A stretch of 64,000 nt of DNA from Candidatus Thioglobus sp. (GTDB taxonomy: Bacteria; Pseudomonadota; Gammaproteobacteria; PS1; Pseudothioglobaceae). The notes under the pieces were generated by a model. That model made no database searches and was not told the origin of the DNA. It worked only from the letters and a program-made list of their open reading frames with translations. Location: positions 112,739 to 176,738 of the forward strand of contig JAOMEO010000001.1 of the NCBI GenBank assembly GCA_028345955.1. The letters run 5' to 3'. The position numbers and the translations under genes are program-made. Shown piece by piece: positions 19,691 to 29,696 of the stretch (the first letter of the stretch is position 1; every line of letters begins with the position of its first letter).

Positions 19691-20686
19691 CTATTTTATC
19701 TGAGCTAAAATATCCACACCTTGTTGATGCCAGAAATGTAAAAAATCAATAAATATCCAATTTTCGGATAACTTATCTCCTTCCCGTCGATACATATCTA
19801 TAACACGCATGTCAACAGGTTTGGCTTGCGTAGGCATTCCCATATACTCACCTGTAGGTGTCAAGGTTAGATTTGGCCAACCAAAAAAGCCACCGAATTT
19901 TCCTTCGGCAAATCTACAAAGATGCCCATTAAATATACGATCTGTAAAAGCAGCACGAAACGGTCCCGAATGTTGCTCAGCATAACGCTCTATTGTGTAC
20001 GTTGCCCCGATGCCTGCAGGACCCCACCAGATCATATCTTCATGCCAGCTTCTTCTAAGTTCTTCAACTAGGGGTAGTTTTTTTGGATCTTTCCAATTCT
20101 TCAGATCATTGACCATGAAATCTATTGCAGCTAGAGTTTTCTCACCTTCTTTAGGATCCTGCTCTTCAAACATCACACCATCATGTGTCATTGGTCCTGG
20201 CTGCACCAAGTGAGCTGCAGTTTTAGTTGGGAAGGGCCGCAAACCCGCCTGCATCATTAGATGAGGAATGTCAAAGAACATTGCTGTTTCTGTGATCTTC
20301 CCATGCTCGATTTTGTTAAACTCGCAGTAGCGCAAAAAAATCATTTTGCCTGTTGGGGCAATACCTAACCACTCATTATCAAACAGGCCCACCAAGTGCC
20401 CCATTGAGGTGACCCATACAGATTCAGAACCATCAATTTCATTACGACCTGCCATGAAAATATCCATGCGACGTTGCATATGTCGCAAAGCATGGCGTAG
20501 TGGTTGCCAAAAAAGTTCTGACACTGCCTTAGCGCTTGATTGCTCATTAAAGGGATGAAACCCACGCCAGATATAATGATCATCTAAGTATCGTTCCATT
20601 ACCTTAGTAATGTTGTTTTTTGATGCTGTATCTAGCTCTTGATAATAATTTAGAACTAACTGCTTTTCGCCCTGGTAGTTGCTCAT
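19691..20686 (-). CDS. double-domain NTF2/SnoaL-like protein (paralog A)
   Basis: 331 aa with two internal NTF2-like halves; shares motifs with 24165..25145 (HPFN, RRxDIFMxG, SMGxxVGxF, LRYxEF, DIPxLM, WHxxMxWxGP, GWPxLT, ENWxFxD). Confidence 0.7.
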   Translation of the reverse strand: MSNYQGEKQLVLNYYQELDTASKNNITKVMERYLDDHYIWRGFHPFNEQSSAKAVSELFWQPLRHALRHMQRRMDIFMAGRNEIDGSESVWVTSMGHLVGLFDNEWLGIAPTGKMIFLRYCEFNKIEHGKITETAMFFDIPHLMMQAGLRPFPTKTAAHLVQPGPMTHDGVMFEEQDPKEGEKTLAAIDFMVNDLKNWKDPKKLPLVEELRRSWHEDMIWWGPAGIGATYTIERYAEQHSGPFRAAFTDRIFNGHLCRFAEGKFGGFFGWPNLTLTPTGEYMGMPTQAKPVDMRVIDMYRREGDKLSENWIFIDFLHFWHQQGVDILAQIK

Positions 20687-20707
20687 TTACAAGTTACCCA
20701 ATCAAAA

Positions 20708-21589
20708 TTATCCCTTGACAGCTCCCGCCGTAAGTCCACTCACTAGCTGTCTTTGAAAAAACATCACTAGTATAAATAAAGGGATTATAGCTGAAACAAC
20801 GGCTGCAACTGCAAACATGACATTACCCTCTGTTTGAGTTGTTCCCATAAAGCTATTAATTTTAGGGACCATCGTTTGATTTTCCTGAGATAGCAACATT
20901 GCAGTAATAGCAAAATCATTGTAGGCCAAAAGGAATGAAAAGAGTCCAGCTGTAATTACTCCTGGCCACATAATAGGAATTATGACATGCTTAAATGCTT
21001 GGAACTGGGTGCAACCATCCACTTTAGCACTTTCATCCAATTCTTTTGGAATTTTCTGAAAAAATGAGTGCAGCATCCACAAGGTAAATGGTTGATTTAT
21101 TGCAACTAAAACAATGATGGTAGTTGGCAGGATTCCCCATATGTTCCACTGAAAAAATGGTAATAAATAACCTGAAACTAATGTGATTGGCGGTAATGCG
21201 CGGAAAATAAGCGCAATAATTAATAGCCAAAATGCATAACGAAAACCAGAGCGTGATAAAGCATAGCCACCGAGTGTCGCAATGGTTAATGAAGTAAGTA
21301 CAGTAAAAAAGCACACTATGCCTGTATTACGAAAAGCTCTCCAAAACTCTTCCTGTATCCATGCACCGTCGTAGCCCGCACCTGTAAAAGCTTTACCATA
21401 TACAACCTGAGTCCTCGCACCTGAAATTGCATTTGTCCAGTCTGCCTTTGAGAAAAAATCAAGCTCTACCTTGAACGATCCCCATACGGTCCATAAAAAT
21501 GGAAAAGCCGCCAAAATAAACCAGAGCAGAACAAATCCATATATCAATATTTGAAGCCCTAATGGTTTTTTTATTTGGGTGGAAGACAT
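20708..21589 (-). CDS. carbohydrate-type ABC transporter permease (MalG/UgpE family)
   Basis: Membrane protein; EAA-loop region KELDESAKVDGCTQFQAFKHVIIPIMWPGVITAGLFSFLLAYNDF. Confidence 0.9.
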   Translation of the reverse strand: MSSTQIKKPLGLQILIYGFVLLWFILAAFPFLWTVWGSFKVELDFFSKADWTNAISGARTQVVYGKAFTGAGYDGAWIQEEFWRAFRNTGIVCFFTVLTSLTIATLGGYALSRSGFRYAFWLLIIALIFRALPPITLVSGYLLPFFQWNIWGILPTTIIVLVAINQPFTLWMLHSFFQKIPKELDESAKVDGCTQFQAFKHVIIPIMWPGVITAGLFSFLLAYNDFAITAMLLSQENQTMVPKINSFMGTTQTEGNVMFAVAAVVSAIIPLFILVMFFQRQLVSGLTAGAVKG

Positions 21590-21593
21590 ATAA

Positions 21594-22619
21594 TTATCCC
21601 TTCGGGTTGAATTCGCGCCAAGTCCTAACTAGAACTGGAGCCAGAAGTATAGAGACGCCAATAATTGTTAAAACTGATGTAGTTGCTGCTGAAGAAAGCA
21701 GACGTGTCTCACCCCCAAGGTCATTATAAATAATCCAAGAAAGGGAGGTTGCATGGGCCTCTGCATGAAATCCAATTATAGGTTCGAACACGCGGAAATT
21801 ATCCATCAGCTGCATTAAGGCCACAAAAGCCACCAAGGGCACTAAATGAGGAATAACGACATGGAAAATCTGCTGAAAACGGGTTGCTCCATCAATCATC
21901 GCGGACTCAAGTGTCTCCTTTGGCACAGTTTGAAGTCCAGCATAAAAAACAATGAAGGCAAAAGGAGCTGCATGCCAAATACCATAAATAATTAATGTAA
22001 CCCATGTTAATCCTGTAGAGGCCTTTAGGGATAAGTCAGGGTTTTCGAGTAAAACCTGAAGCCCTGTTCCAATAATGCCTCGAGAATCAATCATCCAAAA
22101 CAAGATAAGTGAACCAATCAAAGGCGTTACAATCATCGGCAGAAGAGAGAAAAATATCATCAGCCCTTTCAAGCGCTGATGCAGTGAATTGACAGCTAAA
22201 GCAATTAAAAATCCGACTAATATAACCAAGGGCGTCACTACAAAGGTGAACGTCAATGTAAATCCCATTGCGCGATAAAATGGAAGATTCTTAAGGGTGG
22301 AAAAAAAATCACCCAAGTCAGAACTACCTCTCCACATCTCACCAACCTCTGTAATTGCAAGGTGGCCTCTGTCAAAATAGATTCCGAGTCCAGCCCATTG
22401 ACCTAAAGGCTCAGCTTCATACAATTCCTGAGTTAACGTGTGATCAATTTGCGTTTGAGAAGTACAACCAAATGGGTCGCAGTTTTCAACAGTTATTAAA
22501 ACCTTATCGTGAGGAACATGAAAGGACTGCGATACCACTGATACTAGTGGCAAGGCTATAAACAAAAACATTGCCATGGCAGTGGGTAAAAAGAACCAAA
22601 AAAATGTCTTATGTTTCAT
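21594..22619 (-). CDS. carbohydrate-type ABC transporter permease (MalF/UgpA family)
   Basis: KETLESAMIDGATRFQQIFHVVIPHLVPLVAFVALMQLMDNFRVFEP. Confidence 0.9.
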   Translation of the reverse strand: MKHKTFFWFFLPTAMAMFLFIALPLVSVVSQSFHVPHDKVLITVENCDPFGCTSQTQIDHTLTQELYEAEPLGQWAGLGIYFDRGHLAITEVGEMWRGSSDLGDFFSTLKNLPFYRAMGFTLTFTFVVTPLVILVGFLIALAVNSLHQRLKGLMIFFSLLPMIVTPLIGSLILFWMIDSRGIIGTGLQVLLENPDLSLKASTGLTWVTLIIYGIWHAAPFAFIVFYAGLQTVPKETLESAMIDGATRFQQIFHVVIPHLVPLVAFVALMQLMDNFRVFEPIIGFHAEAHATSLSWIIYNDLGGETRLLSSAATTSVLTIIGVSILLAPVLVRTWREFNPKG

Positions 22620-22662
22620 CGAAGTTTACAAAGTTAGTGTGGTTACCATATTACAGAAAAAA

Positions 22663-22686
22663 AGAGGGGTGTGTGTACACCCCTCT
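22663..22686 (-). terminator. intrinsic terminator/attenuator downstream of the SBP gene
   Basis: Perfect 10-bp stem AGAGGGGTGT-GTGT-ACACCCCTCT; on the minus strand followed by TTTTTTTCTG. Confidence 0.85.
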
Positions 22687-22712
22687 GGAGGAAATTACCT
22701 AACAAAAAAATC

Positions 22713-23942
22713 TTATAGGTAACCTTTTTCTGTCGCAGCTGCTGTATATGCCGCTTCTACATCAGCTAGAGCAGTAGTCGCATCTTCCTTGCCCATCATA
22801 AAGTCAATTATCTCAGCACCTAAGGCTGAATGTAGTAGACCTTGATAAGACACCATCGGATATGGTTTTGTGCCCATTTGAGCTGCAGCAACAACGCCAC
22901 GAGATGCAGCAGTTGGCTCATAACCTTCGATCAGCCATACAGCCAGCATTTTAGTTTCATCATTCAACATTTCAGGACGAACCGCGTGCTTCATTGCAAG
23001 GAATGTTGCCTCAGCATCTTCGTCAGAAATATTCTTGGCTACAGTCCAACCATCCCACCAAAGTGTTGATGCCGGAATAGAACCACCGCCAACAGTCATA
23101 GGACCAGCTATATCTGTATTACTAGCTACTTCTGCCGCTACTTCATCACTCTTAAGTGGACCTACACGAGAGCCCCACATATTCATAATAGCAACGTTAC
23201 CTGCTTTCCATTCAGCACTTGTTGCATTTGAATCATGTGTAAGGTAGTCAGGGTTCATAAAGTGTGACAATGCTTTCATCATGTGTAATGCATCGACACC
23301 AGCTTGGTTGTTAATTGAAACCTGAGCTGTACCTGGCTCAAAGAATTCACCACCATGTCCAATGTACATGTTTACAAATTCTTCAGCTATATTCCAGCCC
23401 GCTTTGTAAGCACCACCAACTGGATTCTGCATTAAACCCATATCACGGATTATCGCTGCAGCAACCAACATCTCTTCGTATGTTGTTGGTGGATTTAGGC
23501 CAGCTGCTTCAAGTATGTCAGCACGGAAAACCAAGTGCTGAGCATTAGCCATAAAGGCTACAGCCATTATATTGCCATCCACAGTTACTAACTGGTGTTT
23601 CTGTATATCTTGCCCATGCTTAGCAACAAGGTCATCTAATGGTCTGATGACATCATCAACCATTAATGCAACAATAGATGAATTAGCAATTATTGCTGTT
23701 GTATATTCTGCCGGGTTGCCGGTCATACCTTGGACATTAATTTTTTGATGGTCTGCGGTCAAGTTTTTGGTAACCTCGACACCACCACCTGCGCATTCTG
23801 CTGCCGCTGATCCTACTGCTTGAATTGCAGGAAATTCGTTACCAACGATACTAACACGTCCGTCGCTGATACCACAACCTGCCCAAACACTAGAAGAGAG
23901 GGCTGCAAATGCTATAGCAAATGCTATTTTTTTCTTTAACAT
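22713..23942 (-). CDS. extracellular solute-binding protein, carbohydrate-type ABC transporter (family 1-like)
   Basis: Signal peptide MLKKKIAFAIAFAALSSSVWA; adjacent to MalF/MalG-type permeases; NATSAEWKAGNVAIMNMWGSRVG typical of SBP_bac_1. Confidence 0.85.
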   Translation of the reverse strand: MLKKKIAFAIAFAALSSSVWAGCGISDGRVSIVGNEFPAIQAVGSAAAECAGGGVEVTKNLTADHQKINVQGMTGNPAEYTTAIIANSSIVALMVDDVIRPLDDLVAKHGQDIQKHQLVTVDGNIMAVAFMANAQHLVFRADILEAAGLNPPTTYEEMLVAAAIIRDMGLMQNPVGGAYKAGWNIAEEFVNMYIGHGGEFFEPGTAQVSINNQAGVDALHMMKALSHFMNPDYLTHDSNATSAEWKAGNVAIMNMWGSRVGPLKSDEVAAEVASNTDIAGPMTVGGGSIPASTLWWDGWTVAKNISDEDAEATFLAMKHAVRPEMLNDETKMLAVWLIEGYEPTAASRGVVAAAQMGTKPYPMVSYQGLLHSALGAEIIDFMMGKEDATTALADVEAAYTAAATEKGYL

Positions 23943-24082
23943 AAAGTTCTCCCCGTTATTTATAGTCTATAAATTTAACATTACAACCTTGATAATTGCG
24001 AAAACATTATGTTCTCACTATCAAAGTTTTCAGGGCATGCACCCCGATGTCTTACATCGTATATAAATCAAGAAATCAAATC

Positions 24083-24098
24083 TTGCATACGATTGCAA
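24083..24098. promoter_or_regulatory. putative LacI-family operator O1 (proximal, P1)
   Basis: TTGCATACGATTGCAA, 16-bp near-palindrome immediately downstream of TATAAT read on the minus strand. Confidence 0.75.
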
Positions 24099-24136
24099 AT
24101 TATTATAACACAGCCAAACACTTTTGCAAGAACTTT

Positions 24137-24152
24137 ATGCATTCGTATGCAA
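24137..24152. promoter_or_regulatory. putative LacI-family operator O2 (distal, P1)
   Basis: ATGCATTCGTATGCAA, start-to-start 54 bp from O1. Confidence 0.75.
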
Positions 24153-24164
24153 TAAAAAGTTATA

Positions 24165-25145
24165 CTACTTCTGCCAAGTCGGCAATGGGTCATATCCCAA
24201 CTGCAATAAAACATGTGGAACATCGACGAACACCCAATTTTCCACTAAAAGCTCATTTTCACGCCGCCACCAATCACAGACGCGCATTAAAACCCGTTCG
24301 TAGGTTGGACCTTGCCCTAGGAATGGTTTGACGTTAATACCAGTTAAGGATGGCCAGCCTCCTGAACAGGTGTAATTACCCTCACCAAATCTTGTGAAAT
24401 GTTCTGTGAAGCCGTTATTTTTTGATCCGCCTGACCACCCTTCAAACTGGGATTCAAAAGGAACCTGAAATGAAGCGAATTCGTCCACACCAACAAAGGA
24501 ACCAAACGCACCCGGTCCATACCACATCATGTTCCTATGCCAATAGGGTCGCCACGCCTCATCCTTTGTCGCTAATTTGGCAAGCATGTCAGTAACAATT
24601 TGATAACTTAGCTGCCCCTCAGCAGGGTCAGCGGCCCCGATGAGGACACCGTCCCGTGATGCAGGCCCCTGTATCAGCCCTGTGTAACCGCGCGAATGCC
24701 CGGGACCCATATCCAAAGGCCATTGATTACAGGCAATCATCAGTTCTGGAATATCTAGATATATATAGCTTTCAACAGCCTGACCATTCTGGATGCGGTG
24801 GAATTCGCCATAGCGTAAGTAACACAGTGTTTTCGTCGCGCTAAGACCAATCCAATCTCTTGCAAATTGCCCGACATAATAGCCCATTGAGCTGATCCAA
24901 TTTTGTCCCTCGAACTCTCCAACCATGAAGATATCATCACGCCGATAAAGCCCTTCGAATGAATGTTGCAGCGGTAAGAGAAATTCATTGAGGTAGGCAT
25001 CTGCACCTGTCAGCTGATTGAACGGATGGACAACATTAATGTCGGCATCCTGAGCGAAAAAACTCGCGGCATTAGAAGAGAAATCGCCCGGATGGCTCAA
25101 GGCATCTGCATATGTCAAATAGAGTGAACGATCATATATCGACAT
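24165..25145 (-). CDS. double-domain NTF2/SnoaL-like protein (paralog B)
   Basis: 326 aa; motif-by-motif similar to 19691..20686. Confidence 0.7.
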   Translation of the reverse strand: MSIYDRSLYLTYADALSHPGDFSSNAASFFAQDADINVVHPFNQLTGADAYLNEFLLPLQHSFEGLYRRDDIFMVGEFEGQNWISSMGYYVGQFARDWIGLSATKTLCYLRYGEFHRIQNGQAVESYIYLDIPELMIACNQWPLDMGPGHSRGYTGLIQGPASRDGVLIGAADPAEGQLSYQIVTDMLAKLATKDEAWRPYWHRNMMWYGPGAFGSFVGVDEFASFQVPFESQFEGWSGGSKNNGFTEHFTRFGEGNYTCSGGWPSLTGINVKPFLGQGPTYERVLMRVCDWWRRENELLVENWVFVDVPHVLLQLGYDPLPTWQK

Positions 25146-25205
25146 GATTTTTACCTTTTAAATTGAATAAATTTTAGAGCATCTCAGGAAATAAATCACT
25201 TATAA

Positions 25206-25916
25206 CTAGGTACGGGACTTTTCAAAATCCTCCCATGCACTTTTAAAATCATCAAAACTAAATCCTGTTTTTTCTGCTGGATCTAATATGAGCTTTTCTG
25301 AAGCAAACAACTTGTGAACTGCATCTTTCAAAATAGGTATTACTTCATTAGGAATTACAACAGCTCCATGACGATCTGCATGCACTAGGTCTCCTGGTGA
25401 GACTTTAATACCAAAGACACTAACAGGCGTATCTATCTCACGAACATGAACAAAGCCATGGCTGGGGCCAATTGAACCAGCGACAACTGGAAAGTCTTCT
25501 ACAAGATCTCCGAGATCTCTAACTACACCATTAGTCAGAACTCCTGAGAGTCCAAATCCTTTATGAACCTTGGTATTTATCTCACCCCAGTATGCGCCAA
25601 TACATTCAGGATAATCCACATCCTCAATGACAACTACAGCTGGGCCATCAACTTCTGACATGTAACGATAGTAATTCATTCTGCGCTCTTTAATTATGTC
25701 TTGGTTTTCTTTTGGAGGTTCTAAGGCTGCAATTTTTGCTGTTTTAGCAAAACCAACCATAGCGCTGCCCTCTGGGTCTGAACACACCATAGTGCCTCTT
25801 GTAAATTGTGAAAAACCACGCTTACCTTGTGCTACTTCTATAGCATTACACACTGTTGGAGTGTCTACTGATCGAAGAAGCGCAAGTAATTCAGAATCTA
25901 TCAATTCATGAGCCAT
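25206..25916 (-). CDS. RraA-like protein (HMG/CHA aldolase family)
   Basis: LRSVDTPTVCNAIEVAQG, GVLTNGVVRDLGDL, VSPGDLVHADRHGAVVIP. Confidence 0.85.
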   Translation of the reverse strand: MAHELIDSELLALLRSVDTPTVCNAIEVAQGKRGFSQFTRGTMVCSDPEGSAMVGFAKTAKIAALEPPKENQDIIKERRMNYYRYMSEVDGPAVVVIEDVDYPECIGAYWGEINTKVHKGFGLSGVLTNGVVRDLGDLVEDFPVVAGSIGPSHGFVHVREIDTPVSVFGIKVSPGDLVHADRHGAVVIPNEVIPILKDAVHKLFASEKLILDPAEKTGFSFDDFKSAWEDFEKSRT

Positions 25917-26593
25917 GTTTTCAATACCTCCGTGGTTTTTGCTGGTTGCTCTAATGTAGGCAAATGGCCAGCATTCTTGATTACCTCTAACTTTGAATTG
26001 CTAATCATATTATGCATCAATTCATGCTTCTCTATGGGACATAATTTGTCTTCTGAGCCACACATTATCAGTACAGGCATATCCAGAACTTTAAGGTTGT
26101 TTTGTTGATCACTCCTCCTTTGAAGAGCTCTTGATTGATTAATAAAGACTCTAGGACCTAAAGAAAGTGCCATCTCCATACAGATATTTAGAATAATATC
26201 TTGATTTTCACTACTCGCTAAATAGTTGGGTTTCATCTCATCACGAATAACATTTACTAATTTTCCTGACAAAGCATCACTAATTTGAGGCTCACGTTTA
26301 AGTTTTACTTCCTCTAATTCAGCTAGTGGATTAGTATCAATTAGCACTAATTTTTCAATACGCTTTGGATCTTGTGCACATATCTCCATAGCAACAATAC
26401 CACCCATTGAATGCCCAACAAGACAAAATTTTGGCGGTGCATTACTTAAGACATCCGCTGCTAAATCACTAATATTGTCATGTTTAGAAATATCTGCAAT
26501 ATGCACTGATCTCTTTGAGACAAACTCTTCTATTTGTGGAGCGAAAATGCGTTCATCACACATCATTCCAGGAATCATTACCAGAGGTGTCAT
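25901..26593 (-). CDS. alpha/beta hydrolase
   Basis: LVGHSMGGIVAMEI elbow; late His (NAGHLPTLEQP). Confidence 0.85.
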   Translation of the reverse strand: MTPLVMIPGMMCDERIFAPQIEEFVSKRSVHIADISKHDNISDLAADVLSNAPPKFCLVGHSMGGIVAMEICAQDPKRIEKLVLIDTNPLAELEEVKLKREPQISDALSGKLVNVIRDEMKPNYLASSENQDIILNICMEMALSLGPRVFINQSRALQRRSDQQNNLKVLDMPVLIMCGSEDKLCPIEKHELMHNMISNSKLEVIKNAGHLPTLEQPAKTTEVLKTWLMN

Positions 26594-27723
26594 AGTCGAT
26601 TACTTACAAGCGTAGCACCTTCTGATAGTGACTTTAATTTAGCAAAAGCAATGTCTGGATCTACAGCACCAAAACCAGCAAAAGTTCCAAATCCGCAGTC
26701 AGAGCCAGCAATCACTCGATCCACTCCAACTATATCGACAAACTTCTCAATACGTTGCGCAACAAGCTCTGGATGTTCAACAAAATTTGTTGTGGTGTCA
26801 ACAACACCAGGTACGAGTATTTTGTCATCTGGAATTTCATTCTTTCGATTACGAAAAACTGTCCATTCGTGAGCATGGCGTGGATTAGAAGTTTCAAATA
26901 GAGTGTAGCGAGCGTTCGCTTTCATTAATGTTCCAAAAACCTTGTCCATGCCAATATCACAACAATGTGGTCCTTCATAATTTCCCCAACATATGTGAAT
27001 CCTCACTTTTTCTTTTGGAATATTCTTTAATGCGTGGTTAAGTGCCTCCATGTGAGATTCTGCGATTTTCAGAAATTCTGTATCTGACAGATCATTGAAT
27101 AACATGTGTCTGGAGAGCGCTAAATCTGGGCAGTCTAGTTGCAAATCTAGTCCCGATGCAACAATAGTTTCATATTCATCTCGCATTGCATCTGCAAGAG
27201 CAGCGAGATAAGCATCTCTTGTTGGATAAAAATCATTTTGCAGAAAAAGAGAGATAACACCTGGAGAGGCTGCGTTCATAAAACCTCTTTTAATACCATG
27301 AGTCTCCATTGCTGATTTCAAATTAGCAATGTCTTTTTCCAGTTCACCTTGACCTTTTGAACGTACTTCAGAGGTACACATTGGACGAGCATATTGTGGG
27401 GTGCCGCCATCATCAGCTAACCGTTGTAGAAAGCTTGGAAACATTTTCAAATCTTCGGGTGGGTTGCGAGGGCTATCACCTGAAAATCCTGAATATCTAT
27501 CTTTAACATAAGTTGCATAGGATATTTTGGAAGTTTCACCATCACTCACGATATCTATACCCGCGTTTTTTTGTTTTTCAGCGGTAGCCGATACATTTTT
27601 TTTCATGCATACATCAAACTCAGCCTTATCATATTCATGGTTATTTTCTCTGGAAAAAATAAAGTCTACAACCTCTTGAGAGCGAGGCAGTGAGCCTACG
27701 TGTGTTGTTAAAATTCTACTCAT
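26590..27723 (-). CDS. MetE C-terminal-like (cobalamin-independent methionine synthase II family) protein
   Basis: TTHVGSLPRSQEV start, DIVSDGETSK, VRIHICWGNYEGPH, VVDTTTNFVEHPELVAQRI, AGSDCGFGTF Zn-ligand region. Confidence 0.85.
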   Translation of the reverse strand: MSRILTTHVGSLPRSQEVVDFIFSRENNHEYDKAEFDVCMKKNVSATAEKQKNAGIDIVSDGETSKISYATYVKDRYSGFSGDSPRNPPEDLKMFPSFLQRLADDGGTPQYARPMCTSEVRSKGQGELEKDIANLKSAMETHGIKRGFMNAASPGVISLFLQNDFYPTRDAYLAALADAMRDEYETIVASGLDLQLDCPDLALSRHMLFNDLSDTEFLKIAESHMEALNHALKNIPKEKVRIHICWGNYEGPHCCDIGMDKVFGTLMKANARYTLFETSNPRHAHEWTVFRNRKNEIPDDKILVPGVVDTTTNFVEHPELVAQRIEKFVDIVGVDRVIAGSDCGFGTFAGFGAVDPDIAFAKLKSLSEGATLVSNRL

Positions 27724-27754
27724 TTATTGCTCCTTGAATAAAGTATTCGAATGT

Positions 27755-28720
27755 CTATCCTCTCCAAGTCAACCCCGCAGGATCGTCGGTGTTGGTGACA
27801 CGAAAAAGACTTGACTTTTGAGAATTAGTGGGGAAAAGTTGATGCTCTAAACTAGGTGGTACAGAACAAGTATCGCCGGGTCCAAGGACAGTATTGCCTC
27901 CATCCCAACTTAGATTCCAGTGTCCTTTCATGATCATGAGTACTTCATGGCGACTGGTTGAATACATATTTTTTGTACTTGAATCACCAGTCAGAAATTC
28001 AACCTCAAAACCAGGACGATCCTTTAATAAACCGTCTTCTCCAATCACTTTTACTGGCGAAGATTCAGCTAATCCTGTTAAAACAGAATATCGAGCAACA
28101 TAATCTCGAACAACGTCTTCAGAAGGAATTTCAGAAAAACTCTTTAAATCCTCTTCTGTTAGTAATGGAACCGGATTAACATTTTCAGGGAGAGATTCAC
28201 CTTTTTTCATATCATACAATAAGCCATTTTCACCCAAAATGAGTCCATATTTTTTTGCCTCTTCAATTACCTGTGGAGCCCATGTCACTCCACCACCAGC
28301 ATCATCTCCACCGAGTATCGCCATAAGCATACCGTAATCATTTCCGATATTTTCGAAAGCCCGAAACATTCCAGTAGGTACATTAAATATATCCCCTTCT
28401 TCAACAATTACCTCTCCAGCATTACCCCACCTGCCCCAAAAAAATCGCCAGCGGCCTTCCAAAACAAAAAATACCTCAGCTGTTGTATGTGAATGCAATG
28501 AGTTAATGCATTTAGGTGGTTGTCCAGCGGCACCAATATTAAAACCTGGTGTTTCAGAAATATGTACATGTTGATCAGGACTTTCTGACACTCCTGGACC
28601 GATAATCGTGAAGTTATCTTTTTGATCTGAGCCAGGAGTATGTGCATCAATAAATGCCGTTTTGCAAGGTTTCAAGTCATCATAGCGGACAATGTGGGAT
28701 TCCATTTCTTGAGCCGTCAT
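27755..28720 (-). CDS. bicupin-like protein
   Basis: Two cupin-like regions: INSLHSHTTAEVFFVLEGRWRFFWG...VEEGDIFNVPTGMFRAFENIG and SRHEVLMIMKGHWNLSWDGG...LGPGDTCSVPPSLEHQLFP. Confidence 0.8.
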   Translation of the reverse strand: MTAQEMESHIVRYDDLKPCKTAFIDAHTPGSDQKDNFTIIGPGVSESPDQHVHISETPGFNIGAAGQPPKCINSLHSHTTAEVFFVLEGRWRFFWGRWGNAGEVIVEEGDIFNVPTGMFRAFENIGNDYGMLMAILGGDDAGGGVTWAPQVIEEAKKYGLILGENGLLYDMKKGESLPENVNPVPLLTEEDLKSFSEIPSEDVVRDYVARYSVLTGLAESSPVKVIGEDGLLKDRPGFEVEFLTGDSSTKNMYSTSRHEVLMIMKGHWNLSWDGGNTVLGPGDTCSVPPSLEHQLFPTNSQKSSLFRVTNTDDPAGLTWRG

Positions 28721-28724
28721 TTTT

Positions 28725-29696
28725 TTATCCTGTTTTTAGAATAATTTGTTTCCAAATTGCGGTCTCATCAAATACAACGTATTCACGACGTAGACCCCAA
28801 GGACCAAATTCTGCATGAGAAATACCCATCAAATATAACTCTGCACCGCTTGGCTCCCCAAACAAACCCAAACCATCGTGTTTTCCTTTTAAAGTCCATC
28901 TGACTGCAGCCCTTGGAGGCATCATTGAATCTGCACGTCCTATCTGATGTTCAATCGCAAAAGATGCACTTGGAAAAGATGATCTCAAGCCCATCCAAAA
29001 GGCTTCAGCATTCGCATAAGAGTGGCCTGTAACGCCACTTGGATACTCCAATTGACAGGCACGGTCATATTCTTTACGAATAATTAATGTGTCAGAATCC
29101 ATAATACGATTAAGAATATTGCTGTATTTTTCGCCCCATTCGTTTTTATTGCCTTTTCCGTTATAGGGTCCGGGTTGATCAATTGAGGGTGAAAATGGCC
29201 GTACACACTTATCTGGACCACCCTCATGATCAATTTCCTGTCTTGCAAAATTCTTAGGCGTCCATCCCATTTGAAGAACCATAGAACCACGGTCGCGTGT
29301 AAGCCACTCATCGTTGATTTGATTATTAATTGCATGACAGTCAGCAATAACTCGATAGGTCAACTTTTTACCGGTTGCTTTACCGAACTGGCCGTCACCC
29401 AAATGTGTTGCTGTAGATATAATACGATGCGAAGATAACATACCTTCTTCAGGGGAGCCTGACCAGATAACATCTTCACCAATAAGTTTCCTATCTGGGA
29501 ACTCTAATAATGTCGCTTCAGTAGCTGCAATGACGCCCTCATTGCCAATAATGATGGACGAAGGTGTTCTCATTACAACATCGGAAGCATAATACTCGTG
29601 CAACTTTTCTACACCATTCTCCTCTTCCCAGATCTCATAGGTAATGCCGTTTATATAATCAGGAAAATTTTCAAATTTCGAATTAAAACCATTCAT
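28725..29696 (-). CDS. SnoaL/NTF2-like protein (two-domain, divergent paralog C)
   Basis: 323 aa; SnoaL-like pattern LHEYYASDVVMRTPSSIIIGNEGVIAATEATLLEFPDRKLIGEDVIWSG. Confidence 0.6.
   Translation of the reverse strand: MNGFNSKFENFPDYINGITYEIWEEENGVEKLHEYYASDVVMRTPSSIIIGNEGVIAATEATLLEFPDRKLIGEDVIWSGSPEEGMLSSHRIISTATHLGDGQFGKATGKKLTYRVIADCHAINNQINDEWLTRDRGSMVLQMGWTPKNFARQEIDHEGGPDKCVRPFSPSIDQPGPYNGKGNKNEWGEKYSNILNRIMDSDTLIIRKEYDRACQLEYPSGVTGHSYANAEAFWMGLRSSFPSASFAIEHQIGRADSMMPPRAAVRWTLKGKHDGLGLFGEPSGAELYLMGISHAEFGPWGLRREYVVFDETAIWKQIILKTG

Larger units (their letters stand above)
24083..24152 (-). promoter_or_regulatory. P1 promoter of the SBP/permease operon, flanked by paired operators
   Basis: Minus strand: TTGCATACGAATGCAT...TTGCAA-16 bp-TATAAT (TGtTATAAT extended -10)...TTGCAATCGTATGCAA. 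Confidence 0.75.

Noticed and set aside
23996-24331. 111-aa plus-strand ORF over the P1 operator region
   Set aside because: Runs through the paired operators and into the 3' end of a well-supported minus-strand gene; no recognisable domain.
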